This document shows, piece after piece, positions 22,461 to 36,369 of a stretch of 64,000 nucleotides of DNA. The DNA is taken from assembly GCF_026914265.1 (NCBI RefSeq), contig NC_069122.1, positions 35,577,473-35,641,472 on the forward strand, read 5' to 3'. The number at the start of each line of letters is the position of its first letter. Within the stretch, counting starts at the first letter, position 1. Below the pieces are notes generated by a model, which was not told where the DNA came from, searched no databases, and saw nothing but the letters and a program-made list of their open reading frames with translations. The DNA comes from Mya arenaria. Lineage: Eukaryota; Mollusca; Bivalvia; Myida; Myidae. Both the position numbers and the translations under genes were made by a program.

Positions 22461-25400
22461 GCTATTTTGTCGTGGTGGGGGTGGTGGTTTGTTGATTTCA
22501 TACGATGTTGAAATCTTATCAATTAAAACAATAACAGCACAAAACTTATGTGAAGCATAAATGGGCGCCATTGTTACACGTCTCGTCATAACTCGACATA
22601 CTAACACCACTTGACAGCTTAACTTGCGTATTTAAATATATTTTACTATGCCACATACGTTTCAATTTATTTGAATTAAAACTACTAGTATCAATTTAAA
22701 GCGTGCATATATTGTATACAATCACGATAGCAGCACAGCGGTAGGGTTCGTAGTTTTTCCTACACGACTTAAGTCGTGTCACCCTCCCTCCCCACCAACA
22801 CACACATCGTCCCCATCCACATAGCCCACGGATTCAACAAAACAATATTCAGACATTTCGGGCAACGAAATTTATGCCAACCTTTATTCGTATACACAAA
22901 TAATTGTAACGCACGCAACGCTTTTATACCGTTGATACAAACAGGGAACTATTCGCATACTCACTCATGATATGTTCTCTAACATGGCGGCATATGTGTA
23001 AAATAAACACGGATTGAAACTCGAGTGTATTGCTTTATGGGACGGCTTTAGACTTAATAATTACAGCGATCGTTACAGTTTTATGGTGATCGTTAGAGCA
23101 GATTATGTCGTAGCAGGATATTACCTTTTATAGCATTAAACTTTGGTATTCATTGTTTTTCTGAAAATTCAATACACACAACTCTGGGGTTTCAGGACGA
23201 ATTTCTTAATTTGAGGAGGCTTATGTCGCGGTTGGAATCTGGTCACTTGTTTGGGAGATGTGATTCCCAGTTGGAATCCCGGTCGGGCTGCACATTTGTG
23301 TTTGATGTTATTCTTGTTCGTTTTCATATCATCAATGGAAAACAAATAACTAGGGTCGGCGAACTTTAGTAGTTACCAGTACGGGAGTAGATCTCAGACA
23401 GTAGTAGCCACGAATTTTGATTTGAAGCTAAACATTAATGAGGTATTCATGTATCGTGTGTACTTAAAAAGTGGGAGTCCAGGGCATTGCACCTGTGGTT
23501 ATTACTACAGGAAAACATTGATTATTAGAAATCTCGTGTTGTATTCATCCGAAATGTGCGTACATCCGGTGTATATGCATCAACTTAATAAGACGACCTT
23601 TTTTCGCGTAAAAATAAATTTAATGCATATAAAACAAAGTCTTGATTGACAGGGTAATACATTTGTGTTAATTTTATTTAAGTATAAAAGGAAAATCTCA
23701 CCTTTATGTATCCTATTTTTTGTTCTAATTTAACTGAAACGCAAACGTTTCCGATAAGACGCATCTCTTATCGCTGAAATAGTGGGTCGTATGCTTTCTG
23801 AAAATCGTGCTAAACTATTGACCAGTTAGCTGATTATATAGTATAAGCAGAAACTGCTGACGACATAGTCATAAGCGTTTCGAAATTAAATGCTGTTTCG
23901 ACATGAATTCTTCTAGCTAAAATACTATATGTCATTTTCACTTCAATGTCAGTCAATTCCTCATACCGTCCTAAAATGGTGATATGTTCAACCTAGCATC
24001 TTTCTCAACGAACGTGTCTTGTATGCAAAACCCCTTGTCACCATTACACTATCCCCTGCTTTTGGTTTTAACATGGGAAACCACTGCCCATGTAATTTCT
24101 CTGTCAGAAATATTTCACAAAAACAGTTGACTGACAAATGTAATGCTACCGCATAGAGCTTTTCCTATCAAACCCTTTAAAGTATTGAAGCTTTTGTAGT
24201 TTTTATAAGTTTCACTCTTCAATTGAAGTGAGGATGCCATCCCTGTTTTGATTTCTTTAAAATAAAGGGGATTTTAATGAGCAAGCTGACTGCTAAAAAC
24301 AGTGAACCGTCGTGCTTTGTCACATTCAAATAGACTAAAACCGAACCTGCACAGAAACTGAGGAGCAGGAAACTATTTCGTGTTTTTATTATTTTCGTCT
24401 CATTGGCATTCTGAGACAATTGATACCATTTAACACTAATAGATTGTGTTAAAGAACAGGTTTTGTTAAGATCCAAGATTTTAAACCTTTTTTAGAAACT
24501 TGCATCAACAATCTGTGCGTTTACCTACATTATTAATGTTGCAAACACGTTATTTTTGTTACAAAAACAACAACAAGTAAACATCAATGAATTCGAATTT
24601 TTCAGAATTGAATCCGATATTGAATAGCCTTTTGTTTACAGTAAAGAACTAACGTAAATCTATTTCACCAAGAAAGACATCGCTGGATGATGTAGGTCCC
24701 AATAAAATTGTATAACCATCATCGAATTCATATGGTTTTCCATTTACAGACCATGTTAAATTACGATGCGTACACATAGTTTTCTTAGTGTTGATTGGAC
24801 AGGCTTCGTATTTGATTTTTGGTGGATTCTTGATGTTTTAACGACAGAAAACTCTTCATACATTTTGACACGCCTTCTTCTTTAATAAAGAAGTGTATGC
24901 TTTGAAATGTGTAATAAATTATGGAACCGTATCAGAATATGTTGGGTTGTAAACTATTGTTCATTCTTTGACATTGTGTAAAACTCAAAATCATAGTACA
25001 TGCTGTGTTTGCCTTCTAGCTCGTAAACATAATCAAACGAAAATTGATTGTGCTCATATTCAGGAAGGCCAATAACTCCCGCTTTACAATTGTTGATAAC
25101 ATAACTGTAGAGCACATGACAGATCATTTTGCGTATATTCTTGCTTTTATCTCAAAGGGCAGTCACACTTAGCGGTTAATGTTGTACAATATTGACTTTA
25201 TCGCAGTATTTTGTCTCAGCCATAATAGGAATGGGAATTTTATGACTTTAAAACGTCTTTGAATTGTAGAGCACCAATTATTCCTATGTATCTGACTTAC
25301 TCTGTAGATTATTTTTTCACAAACATAATCATTTAAAACCTCGAAACTGGGGCTTGTACAATATCTTGACCTTTAACAGACTGAGCTCCAAAACATTAAG

Positions 25401-25747
25401 GGTCAGCAAACAGCTATAAAAATATAACCATTACATGGTCTTAGGCAGAAATATTCTAGTTGTTATATGGACCAAGTATTTAAAATACATTTGAATGTTT
25501 GATCGACCTACTGACCCCCACATAATTTCATTCCATTTTCAGTAAAAAGTTTGATGCTCAATTGGAAGGCCGATGTCATTGGCGAAAGGACATCGAAGTC
25601 AAGTCTTATTACTCCAATGTAAGAAAATACGAAGGAATGTTTTTTTTTAAACTCAAGAAAGCAGCTTCTTGTGATACAAATGTTTATAGTTTTTTAATTA
25701 CCGAAATAAACAAACAAATTCATCAGAGCCTGACATAAGTTAGTAAT
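22461..25747. other. intergenic stretch between loci B and C
   Basis: No exon or domain recognised. GGAATCCCGGTCGGGCTGCA near 23274 resembles a tRNA-type B box, but no A box or stem structure accompanies it. Confidence 0.35.
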
Positions 25748-27487
25748 TTACATGTCCATTTTTTTAATATAAAATTCGTCATTCCCCTGCTCGATCTCAT
25801 TTCCAGATTCCTCGTCTTCCTTTGAGTCATCTGTTGTTCCTTATTGTTGCGTTCTGGAATTGGAGAAGAAAAAAATGAAGATTTATAATTAAGTTGTGCT
25901 ACTACACTTCCTGAGATTGGGTACGTTTCTCTAAATTAGGTGATACAAATTAAACTTTTTACTTAAGTAAAACCATATATTTTTTCGCTTAATTATTGTG
26001 TTGGGGATCGTGAACATTTAGCTATCGATCTTCATTTTTTACTGTCACAGTTAAAGATATTGCGATTAGTTTTGTTGATTGTATCCAATTAGCAAACGAT
26101 TTTGCACATTATGTGATATGCCCAAAGGACCCGTCTTACTGAAGATGACAGCCTTTAACGGCCATATAATCGTTATATAATATAATGCTCCATATTTGTG
26201 CGAACTAAACCTAAGTCAGTATAAAATGAAAATAAATACAGTCAACATTTTAACATTTATGAAAATACAGATTTCAAATAAAAGAACTACTCTACCTATA
26301 ATGCTGTATTCCTTCCTGGGCAGCAGCTGTAACTGTGCCGGTTACCGCCCCGATGCCCGCCAGTGTACTTCCGGCCAGTCCAAGTGTTCCAGCTGACTGG
26401 CATACCGCGAATAAACCTTTGGAAATTAAGAATGAGTTTTGGTCCTTAAAACACCATTTATTTACAATTTTCATATATTCCACTTTTTTAAATGCCATGA
26501 GTGTTTTTGTTTTAAAAAATATTCTACGGATATGCAAATATGCAACAAAATCTATGGCACAATTAGTTCTGGATGAGAGTTCGACCAATGAATTTTCTAA
26601 AAATGACTGGATTCAAATCTCCCTATGAGAACTTTCTTACCAAGGAGTTCTTATAAACATAGTATTTGTGAATATATAATCTAAAGTTAAAAGACCTGAA
26701 ACTGTCCATTATGTCTGAGAAAGAACAGTAAAAGGCATGCAGTCGCTGACATTATGGAGAGTTTGAGGTGTTCACTTACTAAAATCTGTTAAATAACGAG
26801 GTCTAAAAATGAATTTCATGGCGTTGATGTCAACTTATTGAACACTCTCCGACCCATCCAAGTGCTATTCGTAGGCAAATCAACATAGTTTTTCGCTTAT
26901 TTATATTATTTTTTAATAATTAATATGGTTATGATTATAATTTAATAATCTTTAATTGAAAATTCCATGGGTATAAACCGAGTTCAAAATTTAATATCGG
27001 AACCTTCGTTTTTGTTTTCTTTACTTTGAATAAGGGATATTCAAGCAAAACAGACTGGTCTCTGTCAGTAAGATGACTAAATATCCATGTTCAATTTACC
27101 TAACTGCTGCACAAACCTCAGTCACAGTCCCATTGGACATGGAATTGTTAGTACCTCCAAATCGGAATTTTATAAAACAAACAAACAAACATTTTTCATA
27201 ACTGGTTATAAGATGTAGGATGACAAGATTTCATTCTGTCTCACACAGTCTAATTATTATGAGCACGATAGTTTTTTGTGAAAAGACTGTATTTTCGGTG
27301 GATTTCTTGTTCTGGACGCAGACAAGGAAAAAAGGACGTTTTGTATCTTTTTTGATGATGCGGCTTTTGGTGACCTGAGATGCGTCCTTGATGTGAAGAT
27401 GAAAGACCTGTTCATAAATGGACATGGCCTCTTTAACAATAATACCGAAGTCATCTGCGAGGAGCAATAAGAGGAAATATGGGATGA

Positions 27488-27715
27488 CTACACGCCACAG
27501 AAACTGCTTTCAACCCCACTATATCAGCTAGGCCTTCACCTCGCCCTCCTATCCGTTCAGAAACACCGGAACCTGTGCGTCGAAACGAACGCCCAGATTA
27601 AAGACAGACGACAGTTAAACTCGGAGAATACGGAGAACGTTTCAAAGAGCAACTAGGAGGGTTTGTTACACAGGAAAAGTGCCAACAAGACTACCCGTTC
27701 CTTACCGTCGAGCTA
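27488..27715 (+). pseudogene. Crypton-type tyrosine recombinase (DUF3504/KIAA1958-like) remnant
   Basis: From about 27488 one frame reads DDYTPQKLLSTPLYQLGLHL, then ALLSVQKHRNL, a stretch to VSKSN, a TAG, then GLLHRKSANKTTR. The layout of a hydrophobic LGLHLAL helix, an EHRNL-like box, VSKTN and GGLxHRK resembles the C-terminal catalytic region of Crypton-derived DUF3504 proteins such as KIAA1958 and ZMYM/QRICH1. The expected RSGQEHR box is altered to LSVQKHR and there is an internal stop, so the copy is dead. It sits in intron 2 of pseudogene locus C. The family call rests on remembered pattern only. Confidence 0.45.
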
Positions 27716-30700
27716 AACGAAGATGTCATGTTCGCCTAAATGAATAGTACGTCAGTTTAAGGCGATTCATTTTTTTTAAATGTTAGTTGATATATGAAAA
27801 CACCTGCTATTTTAAGTCTTTTCAGATTCTGTTCTACTGTTTGGTAAAAATAAGTAATTATAAGATTAAACAAAGATAATGTATACTTCCAGTAGATAAA
27901 AATATGCTGTAATTAATGTTAAATTCGAACATCGTCTTTGTTTGGCTTATAACAGAATCAATCGAAGGAACAACTTTAAATGATATTTTAAAAAATGAAC
28001 TTCAAACTGATAACACTTAATGTTAAGGGCATGCATAAGTAATAATTTAAAGGTATTTTTTAGAAAATAAAAAAATCCTCGCCACTAATTACAAGACATA
28101 CCTTTTTGCTGTATTGCAATTACGACAGTATACTCAATTTGTACTTCGTTTAATAGATGATATCAGAAAGAACATTAAAATATTAAAATAAAACATATTG
28201 TGTAAAATCTTAGTCATCTAGAAGAGCTTAATCTCATTGATTGATACAGAGATGACACAATGTATTTTACTGACGTAAACGGTAATATAAGAAGGGTGTT
28301 TAATAAATGACTCATAATGATTTTATCGGCTGAAAGTGTAGGTTATAAACTCAAGTTAAATATAAATGTTTCCAATAGAATGGATTGTATTTAAAAAAAA
28401 TCTACAGCTGTTAGGCTGAAACGTAATTAGGTTTTCAATATCGGAAAAAGGAAGCAACATAATGAACCAAAGTCATTTTAGATTAAACTGTTACATTGGA
28501 GAACCTCCACCCCTCTGCCTATAATAACGCATATATGTTTTCTTGAGAGGGGGGGGGGGACTTCTAAAAAGCTTATCCCCTAATTTGAACCCACTCTTGC
28601 GTCAACTTCTCGATAAAGTATGAAACATAACAAGCTGAAAATGTCAGTTAGTTCAGTTAGTGAAAATAATGTTTACATAATCTTGAGTTTTACTTATTAC
28701 TTAAGATTAAAATTGGGTTTTCAGGATTATCATGACGATATTTTCTTTGAAAAGATAAATTCTAAAATATGTATATGTTACGAAACTATACCGAACAAAA
28801 AAAATGAGTTAAGTTTAATCCTGTGATCGGTGCCTGTTGTAGCCCCTTGAATATATTGTAAACTCTAAGGGTTCGCTTCTCTCGCTCCAAAAACATAATC
28901 ATGTTTATCGTACATAATGTATAATGATAATGGTCTAACTTATTATTCATAACAATCGCTCAAATTAAAACCTAATATTCAATAGAAAATATATTTTACT
29001 TTTATTCTTTGTGGCTTAGAGAAAAAAATGTATATTAATGGATGAATTGCCTCGCATTCTATCGTCGTATATTTAATGTTAATATAATATGTATTCCAGA
29101 TCACTAAACCGCAAATTAGGTGCCCTGTATCTTCGCCCATTGACACAGCCTTCGATGGTATGCTGGTACGCTGATTCACGGCCAGAGTGCACCGTTTGCA
29201 GCAGTTCGTTTCTCAACTCTCTGCTAGTGATGGGTCAAGGCTCATTACGCAAACTTTAAAATAAAACTTTATCATGTGTCTTTTGTAATGAACTAAATCT
29301 TATTCGATAAAACACTGATTATACAAAACGTCGCACGTGGTTTGTAAAAAGACATATGCATGATGTGACGTCAGTAAGATAGTGACGTAATTTATGTTGC
29401 AGTAGTTCAAACAGTAACATTCATCTGTTACAGTTCTTTGTGGTGAATGTTCGGAAAGTTAGTTTAATGCATATTTGTTTTCACAAAAATCGTTATCGAA
29501 GGAATTGTTCACATAATGTGTTTGCAACAATTTCAAAAATTGCTTACATTTGATTTCATTTACATACTGTCAAAGTGTATTGATAAACATAAATACCATT
29601 AAAATTTTCGGTCATAACAGGGCTTGCTATGTCGCATTTCAATATTTCATTACAAAAGAGATTTTTATTTTATTTTTTGCTGACGTTTAACAATCTTTTA
29701 CAAGCATTATGTTCACATTTCCCACGAAATCAATGCTTTTGATATCTGACACTTTATAACGTGAATTCTTTAAACTAATTAGTGCTAGTAAAAGACTGTC
29801 CGTGTAATGATTGGTGTCCACATTTATTTAAAAAATGAACCATTACTTATATTTACTATGGATTAGAAATGACCGTAATAAAACATGATAATTCCCTACA
29901 ATGTCATTTTTATATTTTGCTTACTGGGTACATTGGGTATATAAAGGTGTTTCATCCCTAACAAACTAGGCTTTTTATTATCACTTCAGCAATAAAAAGG
30001 AATTCTGGTGCCTTGTGACTTCAATTAATCATTTTAAATCGGTTTGATCACCTAGGGAATGAAATCGTTATTTTTTAAATTTAATATCAAAGGGTACGTT
30101 GATGATACGCTCCGTTCAAGAATATTGTATTGTGTATTGTTTGATTAAATACTGTAGAATCAATGTGTTTTTTTCCAAATTTTTTAAACATATTCGGTTG
30201 ATTTCGAAAAAAAGATATTTCTTGCATATAAAATATTTTAGGATCTGTCTTTGACCGAATATTATCTATGTCCTTACTTTTCACGCGGAAGCCAAGGTTT
30301 TTACTGTATTTGTCCAAAATATGTGATATCAAATGGTTTAAGACATTTGGAGAAAAAAAAGCATACTGATGCTGATGTAAAATCTACAACACATAGTGTT
30401 TAAATGTAAACCCTAAATAAAAATGGTGTTAAAGACATGTTTCTTCACTTTGCACAGTTTTACCCACTTGTGTTAGCATTTAAAAGAAAACAAGTTTTTC
30501 AACACATGTCTTGATTCGATAGTATGTTAAACAGACCATACTACTATTTCTAGTAACAGTCCGTAATCTAAATAATGACTGTCAAAAAATTGGACTGTTC
30601 ATTATTTAAATAATTGACAGTTAACATAAATGAAGTACGGAATGCTGTCCAATAACCCATATAGAGTACAAACAAAACAATGGATAAAACATGTTTAAAT

Positions 30701-30751
30701 ACAGGCAAACGAGGTATGTGTTCGAAACAAAAAAAATCGTACAAGACTTAC
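27716..30751. other. intron 2 of locus C, remainder
   Basis: AT-rich, no exon recognised. A G run (about 28547-28560) is the only simple-sequence feature. Confidence 0.35.
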
Positions 30752-31397
30752 TTCCGCTAACGACGCCAACGCCATTCGACACTGCGATTGCGGACATCCC
30801 TTTTGGTGCCTAAGTTCCTGCAACGACGCCTCCAGCGCCAAATCCTACAGCGGACAGTATAAGAGGGGCGGCAACAACCTTGGTACCAGCGAATGCTAAC
30901 GGCAGGGCGGCTTTTTTTAACATCGATGATATATTAATGTTTGTTGGATTGTTCTGGAATTACAATTTGTTTATCTGTACTAAGCCCTCACATAAATTTT
31001 CCATCATGCTCAATTCGAATGCCAGGTGAACCAATATTTTTTAATGAAACATTCGAAATAATTAAAAAGAATTTTATATTTGCCAAAGAAACTATCGCAA
31101 TACCCTGATGCAATATCTCTATACATCGCAACACGCTTTAGCCCATATTGCACATCCCTAGCAGTTGGTAGCAATGCAGATAACGTATAACACAATCTTG
31201 TTTCATTTCATGGAAGGTTCAAAAGTCAACAACCTTTTTGTCTTTTATATACTTTTTGACTTTCACTAAATCAGTATATTTTTTTCTTCAAAATATACCC
31301 AGAGACAAAGCGTTCGATGAAATGATAAAAACTATTGTGTAATCGATGATTAAATAAGAGTCTAACTCACATTGACAGGTGTAATTGGCAGCTCCAT

Positions 31398-32077
31398 AGT
31401 TTGAATTGTGCCATTCCGTACAGGTACGTTTTAACTTAATCCAAATACACAGGATGTGGTCCAGGATGCCCTCTGTTTATCTAAGTTTGAGAATGGTACT
31501 TCAGATTGATATTATATCTCCGTGATGCACATAATTGATAATGGTTATACTTTAAATTCAGTCCAATACTTTCACTTATTTTTTCGATCTGAAGTGGTGT
31601 CTGTTTGCATTCAATTTGAATGTATAGGGAAATTAATTAGTAGTGTATAAATTAATTAGTAGTTTATAACCTACAATATGTAAGAATTTGAAATTAATTG
31701 TGCCTACCGTTTTTTTGAAAATGTAAATATATATGCAAAAAGCTACAGAAACATGCTCAGTAGCAAAAAGTTTAAACATAAACCCGGTAAAACCATGTAA
31801 GTATGAAACTATTAAGGGAGAAATATACTTTCCTTTTTCGAGGTTTCCTAAACGTATACACAACAATATGTCAGCTATCTAAAAATGCTATCTATTTTTG
31901 CTCATCTAGGCCCATACATAATACAAACTACAATACTTTAAGCCAATAAAAAGATAACAGAAACACATTCGCTCATTGAAAGTTTTCCCTTCATGGATCC
32001 CAAACTAAATCACCCCGGACATTCAAACACTTGTTAGTTACACAAAAATTTATGAACTCGAAATGTCAACAAATGAA
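31398..32077. other. 5' flank of locus C, nothing coding
   Basis: The minus-strand leader ATGGCACAATTCAAACTATG matches the ISG12-like family leader. Further upstream a minus-strand GTGAAAGTATTG occurs near 31565-31580, similar to the GAAAGT motif in loci B and D. Confidence 0.35.
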
Positions 32078-32438
32078 TTTAAGTGACACTCTTATTCAAA
32101 ATCAATACAAACACATGTATAACAAACATCAATTTTGACTGATAAACCTTTAACTACTTACTAAATAATGCATTTATAAAAAAAAAATACTGATAAAAAG
32201 ATTGTTACCGTGCATTTAAAAGAAGAAAATATAAAACTATCAATTGATTGGTGAATGCTAAAAGATTTACTGTGGTCTATTGTCTCGTAAGGTAGAAATA
32301 ACGTGCGCATTTCTTTCAAACTTTACTCGGTATCCTTCATAAGAACCATTGTTTTTGACATTTGTTCATCCTTTGGAATATTGAAACAATATTATTCAAT
32401 GTGGTAAATCTGAATTGGGAGTAGGAGTGCATCTTTAA
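32078..32438. mobile_element. MITE-like element with inverted ends
   Basis: The left end TTTAAGTGACACTCTTATTC faces the right end GAATTGGGAGTAGGAGTGCA followed by TCTTTAAA. The arms are imperfect inverted repeats, with no ORF. Confidence 0.55.
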
Positions 32439-34129
32439 AACAAGGAATTCTGACTTTGTTTTGACATGAAGTCTTTGTAAATCTGAGGTGATGGTTTGAT
32501 AACTTTTGTTATAAAGTTCAAATCGTATCCATCAATGCACTAACGATACAAAAGTCAAACTTAAATGGCGCCGACAATCACTAATTGTCGAGCAATAAAA
32601 ACTTGACCTAACATCGTTTAAGCGATTAACTTTAATGTTTGAAATATATGTGACCAGCCACGGGATTTTTTGCCCGAAACCACCTTTTGGGCGAAAATGA
32701 GATATGAGTAATTTCTGACAGTCCTATTCTTTAGGATTAAAGTACTGAAGAAAAAATTCAAAAATTCCTATTTTTAACGAAATTATGACAAAAACTAGAA
32801 GGGCACTTGTTTAAGAAACAGCTGGAAATTCGGTGACTTTCAAGAATTTATTGAAACATTTGTATTCACAGATGCAATAAATATGCATTACTACAATATA
32901 CACAATTCCCACATTATAACGACACTGACATATTTTCAAAACCACTCTCAATTATTATTGAGAAAATACATGAAAATTAATTGGTTACCATGGCAACCGT
33001 TATTGACAAAAGGCGTTTTGGGGTTAAATTTGCATTTAAATATACAATAAATGTCATCTGAAGTATTCAATATTAATTGATATCCTCATACCTTACGGTA
33101 CCTGGTGTATGTATTTGACAAATGTCAGAATAAATAAAAACTGTTCGCCAAGTACCGTAGTTTATTGGAATTTTTTCACACTATTAGGTTGGAACTTGCA
33201 CCTAATACAAACCAATGTATATCTTGAGGTTAAAGTATGTTACTACTGTAATTTACTACAATTTATCTTATTTGAATGGTCTTTAAGGGTTTGTTTTTTA
33301 TCCTGGTTACCATGGCAACAGGCCACAAACATGATTATAATCACACCAACTTAACCAATTTACCTTAAATGTGATTTTTGTATAGTTATTCATTGCTCAT
33401 AAAACATGAAATGGTGGTTAATATACTCTTAATTTAATAAACATAACAATACTGCATAATTTACACTATTTTATAATAAGATCAGTTAATAAATGGGCAC
33501 ATTTACAAAATGAAAACAATGTATTTAACATACTAACTACTTAGCATGTACACGTCATTATGTAGTTTCAAGAAGTGCAAATGGCCACATAGTACATGAC
33601 AAATGATATTCTTGATGCTTATTCATAGGTAAAAGTTAAAGCTTAAAATGTTTATAGGGTTCAGAAAGGTTTTAAAAATGAAGATATTGAAGAGAAACTG
33701 AAAAGTTGCTAAGGTACATTTTATCAGGCAGTGAAGTAACTAATTTTGACAAACAATATTATAAATGTCTTCAATTCAACCATTTATAGGCTTCAACTAC
33801 CAGAATTTTTTTAGGTTTGTATTAATAATTAATAATCATATAATGTTCTCCATTATGGCAGAATAGTTCTACCAACAAAAGACTGGGTGCAGCACCCTTC
33901 TATCACTCATTTGCTAAAACCACAGTTTATCACTTGAAATCACTGGTAGCCTTATTTCAAATAAACATGTTTCTATTGAATAAATAATTGTCAATAAAAA
34001 AAATGATACACATTTTCATCAGCTCAGTAACGGATCATTCTCAAATCTTAGATTTAGTTTATAAAGATCACATATCAGTATACTGAAAAAAATGTTTTCA
34101 CTTATTTAAGGGATCAGAGCCTTTTTGCA
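32439..34129. other. intergenic stretch, nothing coding
   Basis: Contains two GGTTACCATGGCAAC palindromic words (about 32984 and 33304) and a near-palindrome TTACGGTACCTGG. No exon recognised. Confidence 0.35.
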
Positions 34130-34578
34130 TCAAGTCCTTTTAGTTGGATGCGTTCGGGGTACTCTCCATGGAAAAGCCATTGTTGTGGGGTTGTTAATTT
34201 TAACATCAATCTCACTGTCCTTGGCATGCTCTCTCATGAATTCACTCACTGGGTTGTCAGCTGAAGTTCTGCAAAATAATGTTCATATGTACAATACTTA
34301 GTGCTTGGAATAAATTATGCAAATGGACTTGATCATCAAAATTCACATCTGAATAAAATTGAAATAATGTATAAAATTCTTTTTGACTTCTGTTCTTAGA
34401 ATTGCATACACAGGCAGTGATACTGTCTATAATACTTTTGTTATACCTGAAGTGGTGATATTTCCTCAAGTTTGGAATGGACTTCAGGGGTATCTTGGTG
34501 TACCCCAACCAGTCAAAGAATTTAATCAGTTTGCCAAGGTCATCAATCCACAAAGGATGTGTGCTGCCTCCATTTGGT
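34130..34578 (-). CDS. two 3'-terminal exons of an unrecognised gene (partial)
   Basis: Exon 34578-34447 has acceptor TTATTTAG and donor CAG/GTATAAC. It reads through 43 codons beginning PNGGSTHPLWIDD and ending KYHHF. It splices in phase 2 to exon 34268-34130 (acceptor ATTTTGCAG), which continues about 44 codons (RTSADNPVSEFMREHAKD and onward) to TGA at 34132-34130. Amino-acid use (Trp, Pro, Gly and charged residues) is protein-like, unlike the surrounding AT-rich noise. A GTAAGT donor near 34800 could mark an earlier exon, but the frame that would fit carries a stop. No family is recognised. It could be the end of a real gene, or a retrotransposon or domesticated fragment that has lost its 5' part. 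Confidence 0.45.
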
Positions 34579-35199
34579 CTAAATAAATAAACATGTTGTT
34601 TATATTATGATATTATACCTATTGTTTAAACACAACCTTTCTTTTACATAATAAGGTATTATAACCAACTTCAGTGTTTAAATAAAGTACCAAACTCTAA
34701 TAGTTGTATATACAAAATCCTTTAATATGGCTTTAAATCATCATTTAAAGCACCAAAATTAAAAAAAACAAAAAACAACAACAACATTCTTACAACTTAC
34801 CTTCCACAGACCAAATCTCAGACAGGACATAACTTTATGTCACCCGCTCCCATTTCAGTAAATGCTATTTCTCTTTGTAGCCCCTTCAGAATACATCAGA
34901 CCCTTTAACAAAGAATTACATACAGTTTATTGAACTGATTGCCTTCAATCCATGACATTTAGAGAAGTAAGAGAACAAATTTAAGCCAGAACTATTTTTT
35001 ATAAGACTATGAATATTTTGAGATTTCTGATTACTTGTATTGAAAAAATAATAAATGTTACATTGTTTTGTTATTCTAATGTTCTCATGTGTCAATGTGC
35101 AGTGCATAAGTGATGTACACTAATTTTGTCAATCATACTCAATGACTGCATTGTTTTTATTCCGCCCAACACAGTTGTCAATGTGCCGCAGAGCAAATG

Positions 35200-36350
35200 T
35201 GAGCGCTTCTCTGTTTTCAGCCTTGTACAAATTAATTTACGTGGTTGGCACACATTCTTCTTTAATTTGATCAAATCCTTTTATGTCAAAGGTCTGTTAT
35301 TTGCAGTTTCAGAGAAGCTTTTCAATGATGCAATTATATACTATATAGAAAACCTGTCACCTCTTTTTCAGGGGAGCTTTAAACCACAGGGCCATACTTT
35401 GAACAATCTTTGTAAAATACATCTACATTGTACACCTATGTCAGACTGCATACACAATGCTATTAGTATTAGGAAGTAGTTTTTATTTAAAAAGTGAAGA
35501 ATTATTTTCTCCCTCTTAATTTGTGCTTGGTATTCAATTCATATAACATGTTACCATGATAACTTAGTGATGTTGATAAATATTAGGCACTGCCTTCTGT
35601 CTAATGCTATTCATATTACTGCTGCAGACTTTTGTACATAGCACAGCAAGTTGAGTAGACTAAGATGAGATGAATATCGTTTTTAAAGTATGAAATATTG
35701 AAATGTCTTTTAAATACTTTGACCATCAAAATTCATAACATGGTGTCAGCAGTTCATCACACTGCTAGTGAGAATGGAATACCAAACATAATTTTATTCT
35801 TTATCATATACCCATCATTAATCCACATGCAATACATATCACAAAATACTTTAACATATATTCCGCTCCAGTGCAATACGGCCATAAACCACTCTTGTGA
35901 CGTCCCGTCATAACAAGTATGTTGCACAATATTAAATTGACGTCATTAAACCAATGAGTGCATCCTTAAAATGAAATTCATTATGCAAAGATGTGGCTTC
36001 TAAGTGATCTAATCACTAATGTATAAAATAAAAGGGTTATTAGTATTGCGTTTTGATCCGGATATGGCGAATGTCATATTTGATTCTGGTAGTTTTTTGT
36101 AGATTTTGATTTTACTCGGCTTGTGCCTTGTGAAATCCAAATCTGCAAAAACCTACTTGAGTCGAATACAACCTCCTGGATCAAAACGCAGTACTTATAA
36201 GTTATAACCCTATTATGTACAAAACCTGTTACCCCGTGGACAGAGCATCTTTAACCCACAGGCCCATTGTAACTTTGAACAATCATTGTAAAAGACAACT
36301 ACATACAAGATGCTTAAGGAAGTAGTTTGGAAAAATTAAGAATTATTTTC
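35200..36350 (+). repeat. approximately 1 kb module, plus-oriented arm of an inverted pair
   Basis: This matches 44690-45800 in reverse complement over nearly its whole length. Within it, segments at about 35345-35515 and 36210-36345 are direct copies of one another (CCTGT...ACC, ACTTTGAACAATC, TTGTAAAA, AGGAAGTAGTTT, AAGAATTATTTTCT), so the module has short terminal direct repeats. A 71-codon frame at 35698-35913 survives in both arms with seven substitutions, but it looks like repeat sequence rather than a gene. Confidence 0.75.
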
Positions 36351-36369
36351 TCTGTCTTACCCGTCTGTA

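Larger units (their letters stand above)
25748..31397 (-). pseudogene. ISG12/IFI27-like pseudogene, locus C
   Basis: The pieces, in order, are starter exon 31397-31371 (MELPITPVN, donor GTGAGT), core exon 30953-30752, second hydrophobic exon 26416-26291, and acidic exon remnant 25853-25748. Order, strand, phases and exon sizes match loci A and B (core 202 nt as in B, exon 3 126 nt as in A), so this is one locus with a roughly 4.3 kb second intron. The core has an in-frame TAG at 30812-30810 where locus B has Trp (TGG). Exon 3 has a TAG at 26294-26292 just before its donor. The acidic frame of the last exon is preceded by a TAA and would be out of frame after splicing. With two stops and a frame break it is most likely a pseudogene. 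A truncated product of about 50 aa is the only straightforward protein. Confidence 0.8.

Noticed and set aside
23230..23305. tRNA-like B box (GGAATCCCGG) near 23.27 kb
   Set aside because: No accompanying A box or stems; likely chance or a very old SINE.
35126..35479. 117-codon plus frame
   Set aside because: Lies largely in the inverted module and is not preserved as an equivalent frame in the other arm; composition is not protein-like.
35698..35913. 71-codon frame kept in both inverted modules as a real small gene
   Set aside because: Seven amino-acid changes without clear constraint, no motif, embedded in repeat DNA. Kept only as a description of the module.
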